Origin: Carex sylvatica
Lineage: Eukaryota > Streptophyta > Magnoliopsida > Poales > Cyperaceae
Length of the DNA stretch: 44,753 nt
Reading direction: 5' to 3'
NCBI GenBank assembly: GCA_964058845.1
Contig: CAXKVR010000414.1
Coordinates: 1-44,753, forward strand
Part shown: piece after piece, positions 1-11,557 of the stretch
Layout of the letters: every line of letters starts with the position of its first letter
Numbering within the stretch: position 1 is the stretch's first letter
The notes under the pieces: generated by a model
Told to the model about the DNA's origin: nothing
The model's database searches: none
Seen by the model: only the letters and a program-made list of their open reading frames with translations
Program-made: the position numbers and the translations under genes

Positions 1-2970
1 ATAAGAAAACTGACAAATAGAAACTTGTGTGTGATGGATGTAAGTTTGGGAAGCATACAAGGAGTTTGTATGTAAGCTCAGGAAGTCGGAGTTCTCATGC
101 CTTTGATCTGGTACATTCAGACGTATGGGGGCCTTGTCCTACGACGACTGTGAATGGGTTCAGATATTTTGTATCCTTCATCAATTGTTTTTCTCGTGTG
201 ACTTGGATTTATCTGATTAAGAACAAGAGTGATGTGTTTTCTTGCTTCAAGGACTTTCACAAAAGAGTTCAGACTCAATACGGTGCAGTTGTGAAAGTAT
301 TGAGGTCTGACAATGGAACAGAGTACACTAATAGGGCGTTTGGGGAGTACTTGTCATCCCAGGGAATACAGCATCAAACCCTGTGTCCATACACACCAGA
401 GCAGAATGGGGTAGCAGAACGGAAGAACAGGCATCTCCTTGAGGTAACTCGGAGTATGATGATTTCGATGAATGTTCCGAAATATTTGTGGGGACAAGCA
501 GTCCTGACAGCCGCACAATTGATCAATAGAATGTCATCTAGAGTATTAGACTGGTAGACTCTGTGTGTGATGTTGAAAGAATATAATGAGGGTATTCTTA
601 CTCCAAAGGTATTTGGCTGTGTGCTTTGTGAAGGACAACAGACCAAATGTTGGAAAGCTGGATCTGAGGACTGTGAAGTGTATCTTTGTGAGGTACTCAG
701 CTACTTAAAAGGGTTATGTGTGCTGGAGTTCGGAAGAGAGGAGATTATTTGTGAGTATGAATGTTACATTCCGCGAGCTCGAACCTTTCTACTCCTCAGA
801 GACTACATCACTATTTGGAGACTCGCTCGATACAGGAGGTATGAGGCGAGAGGGGAAGAGTAGTAGTGATCATGAGAGGAGGATGGTGAGTGTGGGTTGT
901 ATTCCTTGCCCACTGGTGGATTCGGCTAAGGTTGAGTCGGAAAAAGAGGATTCGGCCAGGGTTGAGCCGCAAAAGGAGGATTCGGCCAGGGTTGAGCCGC
1001 AAAAGGAGGATTCGGCCAGGGTTGAGCCGCAAATGGAGGATTCGGCTGTGGGTGAGCCAAAAGTTAAGAGGAATGAGCCCGAATGTGGTAGAACTCAGGC
1101 TCAGGGGGAGTCGAGATACCGTGAGGTATATGTGAGAAGAAATAAGCAGAGTGAGGGAGCCGTGCCTACAGTGCCACCTGTGCCAAGTCCATTGTCCCTG
1201 CCTAATCCGACTCCTGAGACACTTACTCCATCCACCTCAGACTCATAATACACAGGTGCTATGATTCCTCTCTCTACTCCTCCAACTCCCCTATTAGTAA
1301 GGAGGACTCCTCACGAAAATACAGGCATTCCTCCTGACCGATATGATTTTCTGCATGAGATTGCCCAGTTTGTCTCTTATTCACACATATCACCGGTACA
1401 TAGAGTGTTCATTGCAGCATTAGACACTGTCTCTATCCCTAAGTGTTGGCAGGTTGCTAAAGAAGATCCGAAATGGAAAGCAGCCATGCTAGAAGAGCTC
1501 GAGGCCCTTTTAAAGAACAATACCTGGGAGCTTGTGTTATTACCACCAGGCAAAAAGACTGTTGGATGCAAGTGGGTGTTCACAGTCAAACAGAATCCAG
1601 AGGGTCTAGTTGAGCGCTACAAGGCAAGGTTGGTAGCAAAAGGGTACAGTCAGACATATGGCATCGACTATGATGAGACCTTTGCACCCGTGGCGAAGAT
1701 GAGCACAGTGAGGACATTGGTTTCCATGGCAGTAAATTGAGGATGGAAGTTACACCAACTCGACGTGAAGAATGCATTTCTTCACGGTGATTTGTTGGAG
1801 GAGGTGTATATGGAGATTCCATCAGGGTTTGGCACGAACCAGACAGTGGGTAAGATGTGTAGGCTCAAGAAGTCGCTTTATGGGTTGAAGCAGTCTCCCC
1901 GGGCCTGGTTTGATAGGTTCAGGAAGGCTATGGTGGGTATGGGCTATCAGCAAATCAATGCTGATCACACGGTGTTTTCTCGACAACATGGTGGTCACAT
2001 TACTATGCTGGCTGTGTATATCGATGATATGATCATTACTGGAGATGATGAGGGGGAGATTGCAAAGTTGAAGGCAAAATTGGGAAAGGAATTCGAAGTG
2101 AAGGATTTGGGACAACTTAGATACTTCCTTGGGATTGAGGTGGCTCGCGGAGCAGAGGGGATTGTTCTGTCCCAAAGGAAGTATGTTCTAGATTTGCTCA
2201 CAGAGACAGGCATGTTGGGGTGCAGGCCTGCAGTTTCTCCAATTGATGTGAAGGCCAAGATAAGTGCAGAGGCAGGAGAACAGGTTGATCGTGAGAGATA
2301 CCAGAGACTGGTAGGCAGATTGATATATTTGACACATATACGTCCCGATATCTCATTTGCAGTGAGCGTGGTGAGCCGCTACATGCATGACCCTAGAAAG
2401 GGCCATATGGACGCAGTGTATCACATTCTGAGGTACCTGAAGCGTGCACCAGGGAAAGGTTTGATTTTTAGACATAATGGACACATGAACATTGAGGACT
2501 ATTGTGACTCTGACTGGGCCAGTTGCCAAGATGACAGGAGGTCCACAGCTGGCTATTGCATGTTCGTAGGGGGCAACTTTGTCTCTTGGAAGAGCAAGAA
2601 GCAACCAGTTGTTGCGAAATCGACAGCAGAAGCTGAGTACAGAGCTATGACATTGGGAGTTGCTGAGATGCTGTGGCTGAAGAGGTTGTTGGAAGAGCTC
2701 AAGGTAAATCACGGAGCGCAAATGAAATTGTGGTGTGATAGCAAGTCAGCGATCAACATTGCCAACAATCCTGTGCAGCATGACAAAATCAAGCATGTGA
2801 AGATCGACAGGTTCTTCATAAAGGAAAAGCTAGAAAGTGGACTATTGGAGCTGAGTCATGTAGCTACTGGAGATCAAGTAGCTGACTGCCTCACCAAATG
2901 ACTTAGCTCAATAGATCTAGATAGGTTTTGTGACAAGATGGGCTTGATGGATATCTTTTGCCCATCTTGA
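1..2970 (+). pseudogene. Copia gag-pol polyprotein, broken (integrase, RT, RNase H)
   Basis: Reading enters at the GAG-pre-integrase motif (CDGCKFGKH, from 30). Integrase follows with a plausible DDE triad (D in HSDVWGP, D in RSDNGTEY, E in NGVAERKN, the last two 35 residues apart). Reverse transcriptase carries YIDDM near 2017. RNase H has DSDWASCQDDRRSTAGY and the STAEAEYRA motif. Breaks: stop TAG 555-557 after integrase, a single-base frame change near 615-622, in-frame stops TAA 1246-1248, TGA 1738-1740 and TGA 2899-2901. The last stop cuts the usual C-terminal tail, whose old stop is at 2968-2970. The element is therefore dead as a source of polyprotein, but with few lesions, so it is not very old. 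Confidence 0.93.
913..1060 (+). repeat. 30-bp tandem repeat in the Copia connector region
   Basis: About five copies of a 30-bp unit encode a ten-residue acidic repeat (EDSARVEPQK and variants) between integrase and reverse transcriptase. The central three copies are nearly identical; the first (near 916) and last (near 1039) are diverged. This connector region is normally variable in Copia polyproteins, and an exact tandem expansion in phase with the reading frame is a local oddity. Confidence 0.9.
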
Positions 2971-2977
2971 GAGGGAG

Positions 2978-3164
2978 TGTTGAGATATTTGTATCTTTAT
3001 CGTTTGTTTTATTAGAATAGTTTTGGGGGCTTATTGGTAAATAGGTTAATATGAAATAGTGTAGAGGTTATTTGTAAGAGTGCTTTGTAAGGCTCTATAT
3101 AAGCTCAAATCATTAATCAATAAAGTTACTTTTGACTGAAATCTTTAGCTTGTCCATAAAACCA
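2978..3164 (+). repeat. Copia 3' LTR (end approximate)
   Basis: It starts with TGTTGAG right after a purine-rich tract. It contains a TATA-like TATATAAG at about 3096-3103 and a polyadenylation-type AATAAAG at 3119-3125, the usual U3/R arrangement. The right boundary is inferred from a CA dinucleotide before the polypyrimidine and splice-acceptor sequence of the next PURU exon. A comparison with the 5' LTR would fix it. Confidence 0.7.
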
Positions 3165-3188
3165 TTTATATATTCTTACTAATTGTAG

Positions 3189-5398
3189 GATCATTGTTTG
3201 GTCGATTTATTACATCGTTGGCAGGAGGGAAGGCTTCCAGTCGACATTAGTTGTGTAATAAGGTGATAACTTCCCCCCTCTTTTGAGATTAGTTATATTC
3301 ACATTATAGCCCGAGTAGTTGACTTAAAATCTTTAGCTGACAGTGAAGTCACATTTGTTAATTTATACTTTGTACATAAAGTGCGCTCCTGGAATGGGTG
3401 GGAACTAAGAGTGTGCTCCTGACCTTGGTACTGCAATGAAAGATGGGAGTAGCTGCAGATATAATTTTGCTCCTTAACTTTAATAAAAATGGAAAAGGAG
3501 GTGACAGGAAGGGAAGATTTTATGTCCTCTACCCTCCAAACAATTTTCTGAAATCTCTAAAATGGGGTCTAGAGGAGGTGAAGAATTTGAATTTTCTCCT
3601 CCTTTACTCTCTCCTCTCCTCCCTTTCTATTCCCTTCCTCCATGCATCTCTGGAGCACAGCATAACAGGAGAGCCCTTGTCTAGCTAAAAGAATCTCTTT
3701 ATTCCAGTCAGCACTACTCTATATATTCTAACCTACATACTTAGATTGAAGTACTGGCCATTTTATACCAATCTTTTCCATGCAAAAAAAGAGTAGCTCA
3801 ACTACTCTATATTCACCCTTTGTCAATTTTTTTTTAACCTACGTACTTAGATTGTGATATTGTCATAGGATGCCGATCTTTAGAATGCAGAGAAGACAAT
3901 TGCACAAAATAATAGTAAGCTGAAAAATGTCATAACAAAGCACAAAAAAAATGAATAATAGATGTTTGTTAAAAGCTTCATTGTAAAAAAAAAATTTCAA
4001 GAATTCAGATTGAGGAGAATGGAATCCTTCTCAGTTTTGGTCTTCAGAATCTAGTGTTATATTCCCAGTGTTCAGCCATGAATATTCATAATTATAAGAT
4101 TCAATTTGAACTTGGGATCTCCTACCTTGATTCCTTGCTTGAACTTGTAGAAAAATGTGTTTTATTGTTGTATATACATTGTAACTAGTGTTGAGGTCTA
4201 AATGCTAGTGTAATGCAGCAATCATACCAGGGCTCCAAATACACATGTGATGCGATTTCTTGAGAGGCATGGGATTCCTTACCACTACTTGTCAACTGCT
4301 CCAGGGAATAAAAGAGAGCAAGAGATCTTGGGGTTGGTTGAAGATACCAATTTTCTTGTACTAGCAAGATATATGCAGGTACTTAATGCAATTAAAAGGA
4401 TTTTTCATCGCAAATTTCAGTAAGATGGACCATTCCTATACCTGACAAAGTTTGAGTCCGGTCATTTTTTTTTCCCTTTGGTTTAAACAGAAGCTTGGTT
4501 CTGTTTTCATTTGGTTTAAACAGAAACAACTTATTTTAAAGAGAACAAGTAATGCTGAAATCCTGAGGACAAGTTATGCTAAAGAAAATATTGATCTGCA
4601 GATACTATCAGGTGGATTTCTACAGTCCTATGGTAAAGACGTCATAAACATTCACCATGGTCTCCTTCCCTCATTCAAAGGAGGAAGTCCTTCCAGACAG
4701 GTTCTGATATAAACTATACCTATATACTAATTTCTGTCCTGTTCAATACACTTGGACACTAATATACCCCAATGCTAATTTCAGGCTTTCGATGCTGGTG
4801 TAAAATTGATTGGTGCAACGAGCCATTTTGTTACTGAGGAGCTTGATGCTGGTCCCATTATCGAACAAATGGTGCACACTTCACTTTTCTTGTGTCTTTC
4901 CCCCCTTTATTTTTTTACTGCTTATTGCAAAATTTAGTAAAATGAGGGACAGTTGCCAAATTTGAGTTCGATTGTGATATTTGACATGTATTGCTTGCTT
5001 CAAGTCCTTTGTCAAGCTTTTTGTGCAATAATGTTGTGTAAGTTGATGGGATAATATTGGGCTAAATTAGGGCTTAGTTGGACACAGGAACATTTCCTTG
5101 CCATCCTAGTATCCAACAGTTCCAGTCTGATACATTTATTTCAATGTTTCCATGTGTATTTCTTCTGGGTATTTCTTTAAGGTTCTTATGCAGTACCATA
5201 TGTGTTACTTGCTTCAGTAGTGCTAATAGTATTTATTTCTTGCCACAACAGGTAGAAAGAGTATCACACAAAGATAATTTACAAAGCTTCGTAATGAAAT
5301 CAGAAAACCTCGAGAAACAGTGCCTTTCCCAAGCAATAAAGTCGTACTGTGAACTCCGTGTTCTACCTCATGAAGGCAGGAAGACTATCGTATTTTGA
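3189..5398 (+). CDS. PURU: 10-formyltetrahydrofolate deformylase (PURU), 3' part
   Basis: Exons: 3189-3262, 4219-4378, 4602-4700, 4785-4871, 5252-5398 (stop TGA). All junctions are GT-AG and the frame is continuous, giving 188 residues. The protein begins [16 protein letters not shown] and ends [14 protein letters not shown]. It carries the formyltransferase-fold motif [14 protein letters not shown] (Asn and His of the active site) and [14 protein letters not shown] (catalytic Asp). The family hydrolyses 10-formyl-THF to THF and formate, in plants in mitochondria, protecting photorespiratory glycine decarboxylation from folate imbalance. Missing to the left are the transit peptide and N-terminal ACT domain (over 100 residues). 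The related GAR transformylase was excluded because the C-terminus and the DHCLxDLLHRW segment are PurU-type. A Copia element sits in the upstream intron, so whether the gene still works depends on splicing across it. Confidence 0.93.
3263..4218 (+). other. PURU intron, 956 bp, repeat-bearing
   Basis: This intron separates the DHCL exon from the exon encoding [11 protein letters not shown]. At 3490-3650 purine-rich and pyrimidine-rich stretches face each other (GGAAAAGGAGG versus CCTCCTTTACTCTC) and may be a decayed inverted-repeat element. A degenerate direct repeat occurs at about 3729-3778 and 3836-3885 (both contain CCTAC, one variable base, then TACTTAGATTG). No coding sequence was seen in it. 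Confidence 0.6.
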
Positions 5399-5736
5399 TT
5401 CTTGAAGCTCCTTAATTTAGTTTTACAAAAATAAAGCAAATGTACAGACCCCCATAACTAACTACTGAGCAATTTATTGCCAATTGGCTACTTGTACTAT
5501 AAATAACATTATTAATTCTGTGGTATCTTCGTCCTGACAAAATTTAATATGATTATATTTGCACACCACCCACTTACTGGATATCTTCAAACGAAACAAG
5601 AAATCTGGATACAAGGAAAGGCATGGAGGCTCAACTTGGTTATGGCTAATTGCAAATTTAGCAAATCACGGCATCTATGTGCATGGTTGACGGTCATACT
5701 ATCGTTGCTCCCTCTATAAAATTGAAATGATTGACA
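5399..5736. other. Convergent 3' flank between PURU and the FORKED-like gene
   Basis: Only 338 bp separate the two facing stop codons. AATAAAG at about 5430 is a candidate PURU polyadenylation signal. The untranslated tails of both genes must fit here and could overlap as antisense transcripts. Nothing else was seen. Confidence 0.6.
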
Positions 5737-8127
5737 TCAACAGAGTTTCAGGGATTCAAGTGATTTTTCAATCTGGTTAGCATCATCTGCTTGTCTTAGC
5801 AGGTTTTGCACTCCATCAACCCATTGTTGTTTAGTGAAGCTGTTCTCGCATTCGAATTGTACAAGGCCTTGTGCAGTTCTCAAGCTGAAGCTGCTGGTTT
5901 CTCCACTGGCATCTCTCTCATACTCCACCCAGGGGGGCATCTCATTGTATACTCCATATACAACACCTGGTAATCAAAAAGAAACTTGTTACACGAGGAC
6001 TTTAAGGAATTAATCTGTCGTACTTGGAAATCATGCCATGCTTCTACCCTTAGTCCCTTTAGATAAGAAATACAAATTTTGTGCAAGTCAACCGAACTGG
6101 TATTGATTGTATCTACAAATGGTTGGTTTTATCGCTCCTCTAGTGTCCTTATTGGTAAATGGTAATGACAGTAAAACCAATAAATCGCTTATATTCTTAT
6201 CAAATGCCAGATTTCTAGTCATTCTTTCAGTGGACAATTATAATATCTGCTCTATTTGTTTCTTTGTTTTGAGCAAATGATATATGTACAACAAGCAATA
6301 TTACTATTTTTTCTTACTTTTTTTATTTTTCGAGAGAGCGCCTCCTATGTGCTTGCTCTTTAACTTTAGTACAACCTGCTAGAAAATGGTCAAATGTTAC
6401 ATCAATATACAAACTATAATACTAACCAAATCTTATGTGCTTAGTTATTCACTTAAGATTTCTATACCTGTGACTTTTTGTTGATATAAACTGAGACCCT
6501 CTTCAAGTGCAAAGCCCCTGCACCATGAATTGAGGTGTTAAATAGGAAGGTTCATTCTTGGTTTCAAAAGTTAAAATTCAACTGAATTTATATCCAGAAT
6601 TTGAGCCTTTTCATTAATTACCTTTTCGGGTTCGTTTGAGCAGCTCGCCTTCTTTGCACCAAATATCAGGACTCGAACACGAGACCTTCTCAAATGGAAT
6701 AACAGCCGCATTGTTCCTGCTTTCTCTGTTAACTCTTTGTTTAAACGCAGCAGCTCCTCTCAAAGCTGTTAATATTCCCCAATGAAAATTGAAAAGTTAA
6801 TTAAGTAGATGAATAACACTACTATGCCGTGAAAATTTGGTTATTTAATTGTAATAAATTATAATTCTTACATGCGCCTCTGAAAAAAAAAAAATCATTA
6901 GTTACAACATTAAAAAAAGAAGAAGTTAGAACTACGAAACCAAGCCACTGGACAAATTCAAAAGCCAGTATATTTGCTGTATCTGTCAGTATTTATTTAT
7001 TTTAGTCAATTTTATATGTTACTAAATTAATCAATCATTTCCAATTTTACAAAAATAGGAAGTCATGACATGTTCATCCATGATCTAACTACCAACCTGT
7101 AGCAGCAGCTGCAGTCAAAGTCATCAGATCTCCCGGTGTCTTGACATCAACAGCCGATTTGACAGCTGATGCGACATAACCACGATCAGCACCTGACATC
7201 TCAGCTATCTCGATGCAGTGCGACGCCAACAATTCTGTGGCTGAAGCCATGGCTACCCCCATTTTCTTATTTTCATTTTCAACTTTTGCTCCGAACCTTT
7301 TACTGTTGTTTTCTGTTTTGGACCCTGAAGCAACAGCTGCTATTGCGGTCGCCACCTTGGCAACTGAAACGGCCGCGTGTACTCGGGCTCGTTCAGCCCG
7401 TGCCTTCTCTTTGGCTTTTTCTTTTGCTCTGGTTTGCTCTCTTTGTTGGAACCATTTCAGAATCGGCGGGTGGTGGGCAACTGTTCCATTTTTGCTTCCA
7501 TTCATCTGTGAATAATTGTTGGATTAAAAAGCGCTGTTAATTCTAAATCAAAATATGGTTTTCTAATGGGTTAATACCTTATACGAGTAGGATCTTTTTT
7601 TATTGTTATAAATTTTGAACATGAAAAAGAAGATATTGGTTAGGGTATACATATATGAGTACTGCTGGTGCACATCAGCTGGGACTGAGATACTTACCCG
7701 GGATTGCAATCTATGCTATGTACTGCAACAAAACCTGACTGGTACAATAGATTATTTGGCTAGAACTTAATGTTCAAACCACATCTCCAAAGAATAGGCA
7801 CTACAATCATCAATCCATACTTACTCTTTTTTGATAATTACAAGGATTAGATGCGGCAAACACAAGCGTCTCGGGTATGATCAACTCGGGCAATCGTTCC
7901 ACGACAAAGTTACGCTTCCTGCCTCCAGCAAGGAGTGCCTTAGAAATCTCTGAGGCCGAAACACTCCATGACCGCGACAAATACTCCATTGGCTCCATGG
8001 GAGTTTGCGGAGGCGGTATGACCGGTACCATCCCCGACTCTTCATCCTCTTCGCTGTACCAGTCATCCCCAACTATTAGCATGTCATCCCTTCTTTTCTT
8101 TGCTTTCAGAAAGAAACCCTTCTCCAT
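5737..8127 (-). CDS. VAN3-binding protein / FORKED-like, DUF828 + PH domain
   Basis: Exons on the minus strand: 8127-7825, 7505-7097, 6765-6622, 6517-6468, 6375-6318, 5966-5737. Splice sites are GT-AG and the frame is continuous over 397 residues. Residues 45-60 contain the family signature [19 protein letters not shown]. Residues about 115-240 are a Lys/Arg/Ala-rich helical stretch followed by [20 protein letters not shown] and [14 protein letters not shown]-terminal PH domain (about 272-385) starts at [16 protein letters not shown] and includes [10 protein letters not shown] and [12 protein letters not shown]. Such proteins link the ARF-GAP VAN3 to PIN traffic at the trans-Golgi and plasma membrane and shape leaf-vein continuity. 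The 58-bp exon 5 ([12 protein letters not shown]) is easily missed. The region between residues 101 and 115 is short for the family. Which paralogue it is cannot be told. Confidence 0.92.
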
Positions 8128-8745
8128 TTGTTGGCACTAATACCAGTGTATTATGTAAATCTCTTTTGTTTCTGGGATGGTACTTATAGGAGGAATGCTA
8201 TGCACAGAGCACAAGAAGGGAAAGAGAGGTGGGGTACAGAGGAGACAAAGGGACAAATCCCCTAATTTCTTTTTAGGTTCTTTTTTTTGGGTTTTGAGTT
8301 TGGGATGATGTTGCACTGTTTGGTGCTCTGTACTGTTGCATTTCCAAATGGAGGCTGTTGCCTGTTCCCTGTTGGTAAATTTTAATCTATTGTTTTGTAC
8401 TTTGAACTATACTTTTCACCTGTGTACAGCATTAGAGAAAAGTGTACCAGAGAAAAAGACAAATTACATGAATCTCTATTCAACTGGTAGTGCGTTGGTA
8501 AAACTAGCACATCAAGCGCACTAGTTCTTTTTTAAGCAGCTTGGTTACATTAAATTTGTCTTTCTTGTAATGAGAAATCATTTTTATTTTTTCAACCAAT
8601 CAGCTCATCAGGAACTCGGTACAGCTCCAATTCCTTCTCTCTCATTTAGGTATATATTTAATTTTGAAAGAGTGGTCTAATGGGGATGTGGTCATGTGGG
8701 ATCACTAAGGTTCGGCTGCTGATCCCTCAACCTCAAGGGTAAAGA
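8128..8745. other. Upstream flank of the FORKED-like gene
   Basis: This region should hold the promoter and 5' leader of the minus-strand gene starting at 8127. On the minus strand a CTATAAG sequence lies at about 8184-8190, a weak TATA candidate. No other gene was recognised. At 8665-8730 a tRNA-like run (GTGGTCTAATGG ... GGTTCGGCTGCTGATCC) could be a SINE relic, but the support is thin. Confidence 0.4.
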
Positions 8746-8850
8746 TATTAACAGAGTTATTTTGGCTTCACACTACATACCAGTCGTATGCTTGTTCATC
8801 TTGTCTCTATTGGGCGTTCGCTGCCTGAAGTCAAAATAGCTTTGTCAATA
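8746..8850. mobile_element. 105-bp TA-flanked mini-MITE, copy 1
   Basis: It starts TATTAACAGAGTTATTTTGG and ends AGTCAAAATAGCTTTGTCAATA. The ends are inverted repeats of about 25 bp. It matches the elements at 12863-12967 and 17227-17326 in both ends and in length. A TA at each edge fits the TA target duplication of Stowaway/mariner-type MITEs. Confidence 0.7.
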
Positions 8851-10249
8851 CCTTTACCCAGTTTTAGCTTAGACTCACAAGGTAGTGTAGATAATAATCT
8901 AACGGCCAGCAAAAAATCGACAATTATCTGATGGTCCCTAAAACATATAGCTAGCTTGCCTATGAAATCTTTTAACAAAAATAAGAAAGTAAAAGAGACC
9001 AAAGAACCAGGTAATGGGGGAGATTGCTCGTGCATTACGCAATTTTCTACGGTTATCTTTGGAATTTTAAGGAAGGACTGAATATTTAAATGTATTATAC
9101 TAATATCAATACCAATAGCGATAATCAAGGTATCAAAACCTCAACCTAATATCACTCTATTTCCGAATTTATTTTGTTTTCTTGTTGTAATATTTTGGTG
9201 CTTGTGGGGATGGCGACGACCTGTTGCTTTTATGGTATTTGGAGTGTTGTGCTTGGGATTTTGTTGAAACTTTGAGAAAAGAACTTTCCATGGGCCCGCT
9301 TGGCAGCGAATTAGGGTGCAAAGACTGCTCTACCTTTGTCTCTTACACAAATTTGAAAGTTGGTTCTCCTAAAAAAATAATAATTTGAAAGTTGGTTTAA
9401 AAAAGTTCAGCTTTGGATTCTTTTTTTCCTGTTCCCATTTTCCAAATATTTTACATCATCGTTTTTATTTTTATTTTAAAAAATAAAAACAATGTACATA
9501 GCTCTTACCTTTAATCATTTTTACCATCGAATAAATTTAATAATCTACAAATTTATAAATTTAATAATCATTTTTCTGTTTTATTTGTTCAGCTGTCATA
9601 ACATATCGGTTCAGTATGACTTATGAATGCATACTTTCAAATAGCAATGTTGTCAAATTTTCTAAACAAAAATTATTATTGTTAAAATTTCTGAAATTCA
9701 GGTTAGACAAAAGAAGTTCTCTGACTTTGCTTATGGGGTACAAAATAATGAGAGATTAAAAAGTGCATATATTACGATAAAAAAAAAATCATATTAAAGA
9801 TACTAGTGCTAGAAACATTTTTACAGAATTATTTAAAAACCATCTTTATAAGAGCACGTAGAGATCATAAAATATCTAGTTATGTGGCTAGAAAAAAGAA
9901 ATATCCAATTATGACTATGAAATTTTGCGGTTGAGAAGTATTGTTTAAACTTTGTCGACAATCAAAGAGTTTTTATTTTTGACAATATATGGAATATTAT
10001 TACAAAAAAATAATTTGGAGATTGTGACGAAAAAGTGGTAGGAAGAGTGTGACAACAAATAATAAAATAGCATTGAATAAAATATATTTTTATCTTTCCT
10101 TTCTTTTCATCCTTTAGCTATTTCAACATTTCTTTAAATCAATAAAAAATAAGAGTCTTCTGTATTGTAAATTTAAATAGGATAATAACTTGTATGCAAA
10201 TAGCATCACTATGTATTTATTTGCTTTTGGCAATCAAGTTTTTGCAATA
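8851..10249. other. Intergenic, no gene seen
   Basis: The sequence is AT-rich with no coding region that matches a known family. A 110-codon open frame on the minus strand (9128-8796) has no recognisable features and is probably chance. Several short poly-A and poly-T tracts are present. Confidence 0.5.
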
Positions 10250-10258
10250 TTTTTCAAC

Positions 10259-10554
10259 CCTAATTTTTAAAAATACCATATTCAAAAAAATAAACAAACC
10301 AAACAACCACGTTTTCTGAAAATTTTGAATTTTCACACGGCCGCATCCCCTAGGTGCAGCCACCCCTTTTTTCATTCAGATTGAACTGCCGCACGAGAAG
10401 GAAAAAGGAAAAAAAATGGGCCGCATCCCCTAGATGTGGCTCGCAGAAAAGTGGCCGCGCCTAGGGGATACGACCGTGTTAAAATTCGAATTTTTCAGAA
10501 AACGTGATTGTTTGGTTTATTTTTTTTGGGGTATGGTATATTTAAAAATTTTGG
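10259..10554. mobile_element. Mutator-type MITE, GC-palindrome family, copy 1
   Basis: This 296-bp inverted-repeat element is flanked by a perfect 9-bp direct repeat TTTTTCAAC (10250-10258 and 10555-10563). Its ends are CCTAATTTTTAAAAATACC and, reversed, CCAAAATTTTTAAATATACC. The arms, over 110 bp, contain a GC-rich block CGGCCGCATCCCCTAGGTGC that recurs in both orientations. A second copy is at 28801-29135. The 9-bp duplication with long terminal inverted repeats points to the Mutator superfamily; no coding capacity was seen. Confidence 0.85.
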
Positions 10555-10563
10555 TTTTTCAAC

Positions 10564-11316
10564 ACATAATTCTAAGATCCATGATCCATCAATCCATATA
10601 TATTTTCAAAAAAAAAAAAAAAAAAGCAGGTTGAAATGTGACCATTTAATTATTGAAGCGCAAACTTAAACTACATCCAATTTGCACAAGCAACCATTTG
10701 CAACACCAAATTCAGGTTCATATATTTTGGATTGGTCGAATAAAATTGCCTGTGGGCCCAAATTGGCAGGGAATTGGGGCACAGAGGAGGTTCCACTTCT
10801 GTTTTTAAGGGAAGGTTTGCTTGGTCAGGTTCTTGATGTAGGTATATTGTCAAATCTACTATTAGAGATAATCAAGAAATTGGTCGCTTTAAGCCTGTTT
10901 TGATAACGATTTAATGCATCTCTGTCCCTAACTACTTTTTAAGGAAATTTTAAACATAATGTGTTCCCTCTCAAAATTAAGCATGTTTATAGGTTTGAAT
11001 GTCTCGTTGATATTTAAAATCAAAGGTTTAAATAACATTTATCGCGTCATAGTGACATGGTTAAAAAAATAGCACCGTTATAGCGCAAAATAGCGTCATA
11101 ACTTTTATGCTCTGAAATTGCTATTGCGCACTATTTAGAACCTTATTTAAAATTAAGAGACTTGATTTTTATTTTTTTTATCTAAAAAAATGATGACTCA
11201 ACATGCTTTGCAAACATAAAGTGTTTCCTGACATAAATACTTTTTAAAAAAAAATTATATTGATGTCAAAGCAAAACAATTTATACTTAATTTCTTATAC
11301 TACCATAAAAGAAGTT
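10564..11316. other. Intergenic, no gene seen
   Basis: There is a poly-A tract at 10607-10625. Around 11040-11140 a short stretch repeats AGCGC/GCGC motifs in both orientations (ATAGCACCGTTATAGCGC, TTGCGCACTATTT), as in the relic of an inverted-repeat element. No open frame of interest was found. Confidence 0.4.
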
Positions 11317-11557
11317 GGTATGTTTGATTGTAAAATAAAAATAGTTAGAAACTTAGAATAGCCAAATTAATAATAATAACTATTGTTTGTCTTATTAAAA
11401 TAGTCAAATTTCAAAACCCTTAAAAATAGTCTATTCTAATAAGATAAAAAATTTGAATTTACTATTCTAGCTATTCGAATCTAACCAAATAGTGAATAGG
11501 TTATTCCGAATAGTCTAATCCCAAGAATAAACTATTCTCAATCTAACCAAACATACC
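11317..11557. mobile_element. Small inverted-repeat element (MITE), 241 bp
   Basis: It starts GGTATGTTTGATTG and ends CAATCTAACCAAACATACC, a terminal inverted repeat of about 18 bp. The interior is rich in ATTCTAATAAG / GAATAG motifs in both directions. No clear target duplication was found, so the superfamily is open; the ends resemble hAT- or PIF-type MITEs. Confidence 0.6.

Larger units (their letters stand above)
1..3164 (+). mobile_element. Copia LTR retrotransposon, 3' part
   Basis: This is the 3' portion of a Ty1/copia element whose gag, protease and 5' LTR lie left of the window. Domain order is GAG-pre-integrase zinc knuckle, integrase, reverse transcriptase, RNase H, purine-rich tract (about 2969-2977), then the 3' LTR. 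Integrase before reverse transcriptase is diagnostic of Copia. The LTR begins TGTTGAGATATTTG at 2978; its end is uncertain because the 5' LTR is not visible, and CA at 3163-3164 is the best guess. The element has the same orientation as the PURU gene and lies in one of its introns: the next PURU exon starts at 3189. Confidence 0.93.

Noticed and set aside
718..1248. Independent gene with acidic repeats
   Set aside because: It is in the same frame as the downstream reverse transcriptase, separated only by a stop, and begins with the conserved post-integrase segment of Copia.
3189..5398. Glycinamide ribonucleotide transformylase (GART/PUR3)
   Set aside because: It shares the formyltransferase fold, but the [11 protein letters not shown] segment, the [17 protein letters not shown] motif and the C-terminus [14 protein letters not shown] fit the PurU deformylase group instead.
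7169..7540. Open frames on the plus strand across 7169-7540
   Set aside because: They are antisense shadows of exon 2 of the FORKED-like gene, whose frame and splice sites are well supported.
8665..8730. tRNA gene
   Set aside because: GTGGTCTAATGG and GGTTCGGCTGC resemble promoter boxes, but no acceptor stem or cloverleaf can be formed.
8796..9128. 110-codon open frame on the minus strand as a gene
   Set aside because: There is no recognisable domain, no splice context and no codon pattern, and part of it overlaps a mini-MITE.
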